DNA from: Ichthyophonus hoferi
Taxonomy: Eukaryota; Opisthokonta; Ichthyosporea; Ichthyophonida; Ichthyophonidae
NCBI GenBank assembly: GCA_002751075.1
Contig: NAOQ01000698.1
Location: 7,644 to 21,617, forward strand
Reading direction: 5' to 3'
DNA: 13,974 bases
Position numbers and translations under genes: made by a program. Under the pieces are notes generated by a model. The model did no database searches. It was not told the origin of the DNA and was given only the letters and a program-made list of their open reading frames with translations. This document shows, piece by piece, positions 8,555 to 13,974 of this stretch. Position 1 is the first letter of the stretch. Each line of letters opens with the position of its first letter.

Positions 8555-11500
8555 TTATATCTCCATTCTGGCCTTTTTTCTAGCCAGAAACCGCTCTCTT
8601 GCATCTATAACAGACTGCTCGTTGTTTCGTCTGCCAATGAAATGAAAAACAGAATATAAATTATATCAGTGAGAAAATATATATACAATGAATTCTGTTA
8701 TTTAAAGGATAATATAATAGTATGAAACTCTGCCTAGCTGATATTCAATTAGCCACTTCGTATTACTTAATATATAAACAAACCAATTAATCAATTTCAA
8801 TCCGGCTATGCATATCAACCATAATATTGCAAATCACAATGTTTATCCCTGATAAAATGAATCTATTTAATGAGAACTTATAGGCACATCAGTTTTAAAT
8901 TTTTAATGTGATTGGTGAGGTAAAGCAGTGTAGGTACAAAACGTCTAATAGGTGGCTGACCAAATTAGGAAAAATCATCCTCTCTAATTGGTCATATAGT
9001 CCCTAGTTACTCAAAAAATTTCTACACAGAAATGGATCAAGGCCAAATATATAGATGACGTCATTCATTTAAACAATAGCAAACAATAACAAGACGTAAT
9101 TTAAAACAATATTACCCAACTATAATGTAGCTAAGAATGGCATAAAGCTGTATATACTAAGCCAATCTATGCATAGATGGGCACAATCACAACCAATAAG
9201 TACTCCAGGCCTTGCCTACCTTCCATATGCAGCGCCCGATGAATTAAAATCTGATTGGTTAACTAATTTTATTGTAGATACTTTAGGTGCAGTGGCTGTA
9301 CTTTTCTGCATTTCTGTAGGTCAGTAGAATGGGGTATTAGAAATAGACTAATCAAAAAGATAGACTGATGGATATATAAATATATAAACTGAAAAAAAGC
9401 AATACACATTATTATATAGATCAACAGATAGAGCAATGCATATAATAGTCAATAAGATAAATCGTGAAAATATCCATATTTCCATATAAGGCATTGCAGA
9501 AAACACAATCAATAACAGATTTAAACAGTAGATATTATCCAATCAGGACGGCAAAATCTTCCTTCATAATCTCTGCCTAGTCCTGTCAATATGTATTTAT
9601 TTCATGATTTTGTATTGTAAATGTACGACCTTTATCATTGGATCAATATCAGCCATCTTCGCTTCTGGCCAATCGTTAGTCCACACAGCTCATTCATTCA
9701 ATTACTATTGCCACTACAGTAACAGGAAATGCTATATTTCTCATAGTCTAAGATAAAAAGTATATATAAGGGATCTTTATTCCATTACAATCATCTTCTT
9801 ATCCTTCCCTCCATATATATCACTACCACCCTGGCCAATCCCCATCTCCCTCCTCTATCATGTCATGTGACTATAGTAATTTAATTATTCACATGTACAA
9901 GCACAACCACACACCAGCCAATGGTAATCCTTGGGTATTCAGCCGTCCAGTAGGACCTACTTGGTATATGTCAATAGCGTGCAAAGAGGGTATGAGTGCT
10001 TGTACCCATTTATAGTCGATGGGGCAAACAGTCTGCATATAGGCCTATGAGGGCATGTAGGTGTTTATAAAGCAGATATCGTTGAATAAATATCAGTAGG
10101 CATAGACACCATAATTAGTATGTAAATATGTAAAAGAAAGAGCAATAAGGACATGCACCCTTGGGTCTAGGAGTGACGGGAAAAGCCAGTCTTTAACAGC
10201 ATGCAGTCACCGGTAAACCATAATGGTATGCTCTAATGAAGCAAGATATACAGGATATGTCGTAATATGCTGGCATAAATAAGACTAAGTGTATAAGGTA
10301 TAAGGGAGAAGACCAATCACCTTAGTAGTGACCTGTACATCACTAAATATAATCCAGTCCACCCGTGATTCTTGGCCAAATAGCATCGACCTGGGATGAG
10401 CAAACACTGCACTACCATGCCCCTGCAGACCAGTCATTGGTTAGGAATATATGAATCCATATAATCAGTCACTTTCACTTAAATCATTAATTAATTTGTT
10501 CTCTCCAAATTGGGAATTGCCAATCAGAGGATCTGGCATTTGTCTTGACCCCCATCTACCATAAAAACAAATTTCCATAATGTCTCTTGTAAATTTGTAA
10601 ATTTTCAAAAAATGTATCACATTTTCATTAATATCTTCTCATAATAGTTTTAATAAAAGTCGTATAAGGCAATCGTATTCTGAATGTCAAGCCCTGAAAC
10701 CTGTCTAGATAAATTGAATGATCCTGCACCTAACGGCTCTAGCCACTGTTAAGACAACTGACATGCAACACATCCATATAGGTATTATATATATATATAT
10801 ATTGATCTCTTTTTCTATCTCTTTGGCTATCTATCTATATATCTCTTCCTATATATACTACTACTAGTAGTCAGTCAGTGCTAATACACAACACACATAC
10901 ATCAATGTAGTAAAGTCTTATAAATCTTCACACTCGCATATATATTGCTAACCAACCTCCATAGTTCTGAAGAAATTCTTCCCTTTCACCCGCCGTGCCA
11001 CGTGCCCAAATAATCCTCGGCACATTGATTGGCGGATAAGCCTGTGGTAAATTACCTTTTATAGGTACCCTGCCCATATGTTCACACCATCTAATTACTG
11101 TACCCAGGACTATACATCTATATAAGTAATGGTTAACGTTAATCTATCTCTATAACCATTGGCCAATGCTAATATATCTCTATAAGTATTAGTCAATGTT
11201 AATCAATCTATCCAACTATTGGTTAATGTTAATCTATCTTTAGTCTATGCTAGAATCGCTCGTGAAAGTCAATCTTATCGTCAACCAATGATAGACACGG
11301 GTATATATACATGCCCATAGACATAATATATATATATATAAAGCCAAGGTAATAAAAAAAATAAAAAATAGTGAAAATGTAAATAATTTTAAAAACTGTA
11401 AGAATGGGAGTAATAGTCATGATGAAAATTAGAGAATAATCAAAAAGAATAATTCTCATTAGGTCTTACGTCCTACCTTATGGTACTGTCAGTGACCAAT

Positions 11501-12000
11501 CCCTGTTCCTTCTCAGTACGTGAGCGACATGATTGGATATTCCCACCTGATTAAAAATACGATTAGCTGATATATCAGGGCACTTGGCCTTTAATAATTA
11601 TCTATAGAAATGTGCAGTCCAAGACTTGAGTAATTATATATCCCAGGAATATTACTTAAATGACTATAATTCCCCAGGGACAGCCAACTACTTCAATCTG
11701 TGCTTGTTTATAACTATAATCTACTCCTTATGCCTCATACTATCATCACATAACATTCTATTAATTTTACACCTCTGTTTTTGATTGGGTACATATCATT
11801 CTGCCAATCTCTCCTCCTTTTAGTCAACTGCAATGCACCAGTAAATAACCACGAGAAGAATAAACCTCCAACCAGATAAACAATACAAGTAAATGGTCTT
11901 GATTGGACTAAAAAATCTAGAAGATTAAACGCTCAATTACTATTAGTCAAAGAGAAACAGGTTGATTAAACAGAGAAGCAGATAGGACTATGTATGTATG

Positions 12001-12043
<43 letters not shown>

Positions 12044-13679
12044 ATATATATATGTATATATGCATATATGATTGACAAGCACCTTGGTGTGCGAGAAGAG
12101 ATAACAACTGGGTCTTCACACTCTGGGCTGTCTTAAGGGCCCGGTAGTGTAATTGATGATCTTGACACCATTGCCTGTATTTCATCGGGTTAATGCCCAC
12201 CTTCGGTAACTACATTTGGTAACATGGTAACACCCAAGCCAATGATAGCCCAGCAAGGTCACGTAATGAGAATGAAAGGAAAGGTCAACAGACACGGTTC
12301 CTCCCCTATTACATTGCAATACAACACCTAAAGCCAAGGTTTCACTCCATCTATATTTCTATTTTCCTTTTCCCTTCATCCTTCTTTCATCTCCCTTTCC
12401 TACTTTCATAGTAGCCAACAGTCATAATAATGGTAATCGTCTATAGAACAAGGTTGTGTATTTGTAAACCAAATATATAATAACAAACATGGTAGTAAAA
12501 CCCAAGAATAAAACAGGAAAACGTTATGATCGTATTAGGAAAGCTGATAAAAGGGAGGGAAAGAATGTGGACTACAGGGTAGAAGTAGGAGAGTTAGAAG
12601 TAAAAAAGTAGAGAGAAAGAGAGAACTTAATAAACAAAAAATAGGGAATGGCACAGTGTAGTAGGAAGGTAGAAGTATGTATCTACCTTTGCTCCCCGAC
12701 GCCAATCCAAGCATCATATAGCAGAAGCAGCAGTAAGAAGTCATCCAATAGTAACCGAGTGCCTAATATACCCCCAATCAGCTTTGATCACGGTATATTT
12801 CATACGATCTAGATTGTCCCTTATATAGTATTGCATCGATTTAAGACTCAAAAATAATTATCCAACGCTATTCATGCAATAAAATCTACAGGGGGAAGGG
12901 CCACCTTTGGTTGCAGCGGCTATTGTACTCTCTCGGATCTCATTGGTTGCTTCATTTTGATCTGCACCAACCGTCGGATTTTAGTGTTAAATTTTCAACT
13001 AATAATATATCAGTATTACTCTAGCTATCAACAATTTCACCCAAATGAAACGGCTGGTAGTGTCGTAATATTTCATAACTTATATTCTACCTCCTCCAAT
13101 CTAATGTCTCAATACCATTGTCAGCCGGTTTATCCAGCCAATCATTCTAATCCAATTCTAACGCGCAGGCCAATGGATGACATCTCAGATGGGCGAAAAC
13201 AAAACGCATTACGTAATACAAGAGATGGACAAGAGTGGTCATCCAATAGGAATTAATTTATGTCACGTGCGTTACCTTTGTGAGTCCTAATATGGAGATT
13301 TTCAGATGACAGGCAGGCTACTACTGTAGCTACCTGAGGGAGAGGGAAGATATGGTTCATTATTTACAATATAAAAATTTATGTTGTTCCTGTGACTGGG
13401 TGAAGTGTTTTAAATAGCATAGTGCCCATCTGCTAAATATTCGAACCAATGGATAATGAAGAATATTAAAGCATACATGGAAGCCAATCATATATTCTAT
13501 ATACCCTATATACCCTATATACTCTATATACCCTCTTAATGATCTACATCCAATCACCTCGTCTGCACATCCTAGCCTAACTGCCTCCATAAGAACAATA
13601 CAAAGCTCAGGAACCAATGGGAGAGCAGATATCTTGCGGCCATCCTCTGTAATCTCCCCTGTCTCACCATCCACGGCCT
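8555..13679 (-). CDS. DHX40: DEAH-box RNA helicase DHX40, C-terminal 301 codons (5' part beyond the window)
   Basis: ATP-dependent DEAH-box RNA helicase; the RecA domains lie outside the window and the winged-helix/HA2 and OB-fold parts are inside. Exons in transcription order: 13679-13558, 13333-13276, 12961-12905, 12762-12687, 12174-12083, 11546-11477, 11041-10957, 10422-10321, 10044-9961, 9305-9220, 8630-8555; frame is kept at every junction. Numbering from the first complete codon: AVDGETGEITEDGRKISALP (1-20) starts the degenerate winged-helix segment, LSSENLHIRTHK (48-59) and YDAWIGVGEQRQWCQDH (94-110) are HA2, and MCRGLFGHVARR (164-175), VFAHPRSMLFG (192-202), DWIIFSDVQVTTK (208-220) and AYMQTVCPIDYKWVQALIPS (221-240) form the OB-fold. 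The ending RRNNEQSVIDARERFLARKK closely parallels the human DHX40 tail [20 protein letters not shown] as I recall it, as does VCPIDYKWV against VCPIRYEWV. This separates it from DHX8, DHX15, DHX33 and DHX35. The linker exon (9305-9220) is weakly conserved and its acceptor was chosen by phase. Confidence 0.9.
10784..10862. repeat. AT/CTAT-rich simple sequence in helicase intron
   Basis: A (TA)n run at about 10786-10802 is followed by pyrimidine-rich CTATCTAT units, within the intron between exons 11041-10957 and 10422-10321. Confidence 0.6.
11121..11240. repeat. Four-copy 30 bp tandem repeat (minisatellite) in helicase intron
   Basis: Four consecutive 30 bp units at 11121-11150, 11151-11180, 11181-11210 and 11211-11240. 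They share a pattern of TATAA, an (A/T)TTGG-like core, (T/C)AATGTTAAT and a CTATCTC ending, with substitutions but no length change. It lies in the intron between helicase exons 11546-11477 and 11041-10957. Most copies carry ATTGG or CCAAT in the core. Confidence 0.85.
11989..12070. repeat. (TATG)n/(TA)n compound microsatellite in helicase intron
   Basis: Alternating blocks of TATG and TA repeats over about 80 bp, 13 bp from the donor of helicase exon 12174-12083. Confidence 0.9.
13492..13536. repeat. Five-copy 9 bp tandem repeat (ATACCCTAT)
   Basis: Units ATATTCTAT, ATACCCTAT, ATACCCTAT, ATACTCTAT and ATACCCTCT follow one another without spacers, within the intron just downstream (minus strand) of helicase exon 13679-13558. 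Confidence 0.85.
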
Positions 13680-13889
13680 CTATAGGTGGATAGTGTACAG
13701 TGATTGGTAGTCCGGTGAGTATTCAATTATATTTCTACTAAGAAATATCACCTCGTGATAGGTATCCAAAGGGTAACTACTACTGTACTATCACTTACTC
13801 TCTGTCCTTTCCTCCGCCTTTATAATAGCTCACTACTACCATCCTCTCATATTCATGCAACTATCTACATCTAGGCACATATGGTCACG
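13680..13889 (-). other. Helicase intronic sequence, no exon recognised
   Basis: The acceptor CCTATAG precedes the exon at 13679. I looked for the preceding helicase exon (a leucine-rich segment ending just before AVDGETG) and did not find one, so the next upstream exon probably lies outside the window. Confidence 0.55.
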
Positions 13890-13974
13890 CATATATATAT
13901 GCATACATACATACATATATACATACATACATATATACATACATACATACATATATACATACATACATACATAC
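13890..13974. repeat. (ATAC)n/(TA)n microsatellite at the right edge
   Basis: ATAC units broken by ATAT blocks continue to the last base of the window, so the full length is unknown. It lies upstream of the first visible helicase exon, probably in an intron. Confidence 0.9.

Noticed and set aside
9541-9580. Possible small minus-strand exon encoding AEIMKEDFA
   Set aside because: Donor GTCCTG is poor, the sequence is very short, and no convincing match to DHX40 was seen.
9640-9700. Possible minus-strand exon encoding WTNDWPEAKMADIDPMIK between helicase exons
   Set aside because: An acceptor in the needed phase 0 is missing (the only usable AG gives phase 1) and the donor GTCGTA is weak. Flanking exons already join in frame without it.
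11988-12082. Open reading continuing past helicase exon into TYIHIYIYIY
   Set aside because: This is translation of the TATG/TA microsatellite beyond a good GTGCTT donor.
12175-12200. Extending helicase exon 12174-12083 upstream to include VGINPMKYR
   Set aside because: That acceptor is phase 0, while the preceding exon ends in phase 2. The acceptor TACAG at 12175 restores phase and gives the standard spacing between Trp and the Trp-Cys motif.
12957-13256. + strand open frame of 99 codons
   Set aside because: It lies across a helicase intron, shows no recognisable motif, and is compatible with chance.
13745-13790. Candidate helicase exon upstream of the first visible one (SSSYPLDTYHE)
   Set aside because: It does not resemble the leucine-rich segment expected before the winged helix, and its donor phase would not join correctly.
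13890-13974. Terminal ATAC array as a telomere or centromere signature
   Set aside because: The unit is a common dinucleotide/tetranucleotide microsatellite and several similar short ones lie in introns of the window.
1-13974. CRISPR array, insertion sequence, retroelement or DNA transposon
   Set aside because: No spaced direct repeats, terminal repeats or transposase/reverse transcriptase motifs were seen on either strand.

Overview
This is a eukaryotic, AT-rich window with two multi-exon, minus-strand protein genes arranged head to tail. It contains no recognisable virus-like element, transposon coding region, tRNA or rRNA. Both genes are built from short exons (about 50-210 bp). All but one of the introns are about 125-655 bp, and most have GT..AG ends. 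Cyclin A together with DHX40 points to an animal. The compact introns, low GC and simple-sequence tracts would fit a sponge or another early-branching invertebrate, but the lineage is an inference.

Layout by + coordinates. 1-1021 is non-coding sequence downstream of the cyclin gene. 1022-5732 is a complete cyclin A gene: 11 exons, 412 codons, with a destruction box, both cyclin folds and an unusually long C-terminal tail. 5733-8267 is intergenic and includes a cluster of E2F-like and CCAAT motifs at about 6550-6880, probably the cyclin A control region. 8268-8549 holds a two-exon short reading frame, or a 3'-UTR intron of the next gene. 8555-13679 is the C-terminal 301 codons (11 exons) of a DEAH-box RNA helicase closely matching DHX40. 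Its helicase core lies beyond the right edge. 13680-13974 is intronic sequence ending in a microsatellite.

The open-frame segments in the window look short and broken because each real exon is short. The exons were read directly on the minus strand by splice sites, phase continuity and family similarity. In both genes every junction keeps the frame, and the summed exon lengths divide correctly (1239 nt for the cyclin; 906 nt plus 2 phase bases for the helicase).

The two genes have no obvious functional link: one is a cell-cycle regulator and the other an RNA helicase. The least ordinary signals are a strong excess of the CCAAT pentamer (either strand) within the two transcribed units but not between them, and a stop codon followed within 25 bp by a good splice donor at the end of the helicase gene. 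I saw no clear novel biological system.
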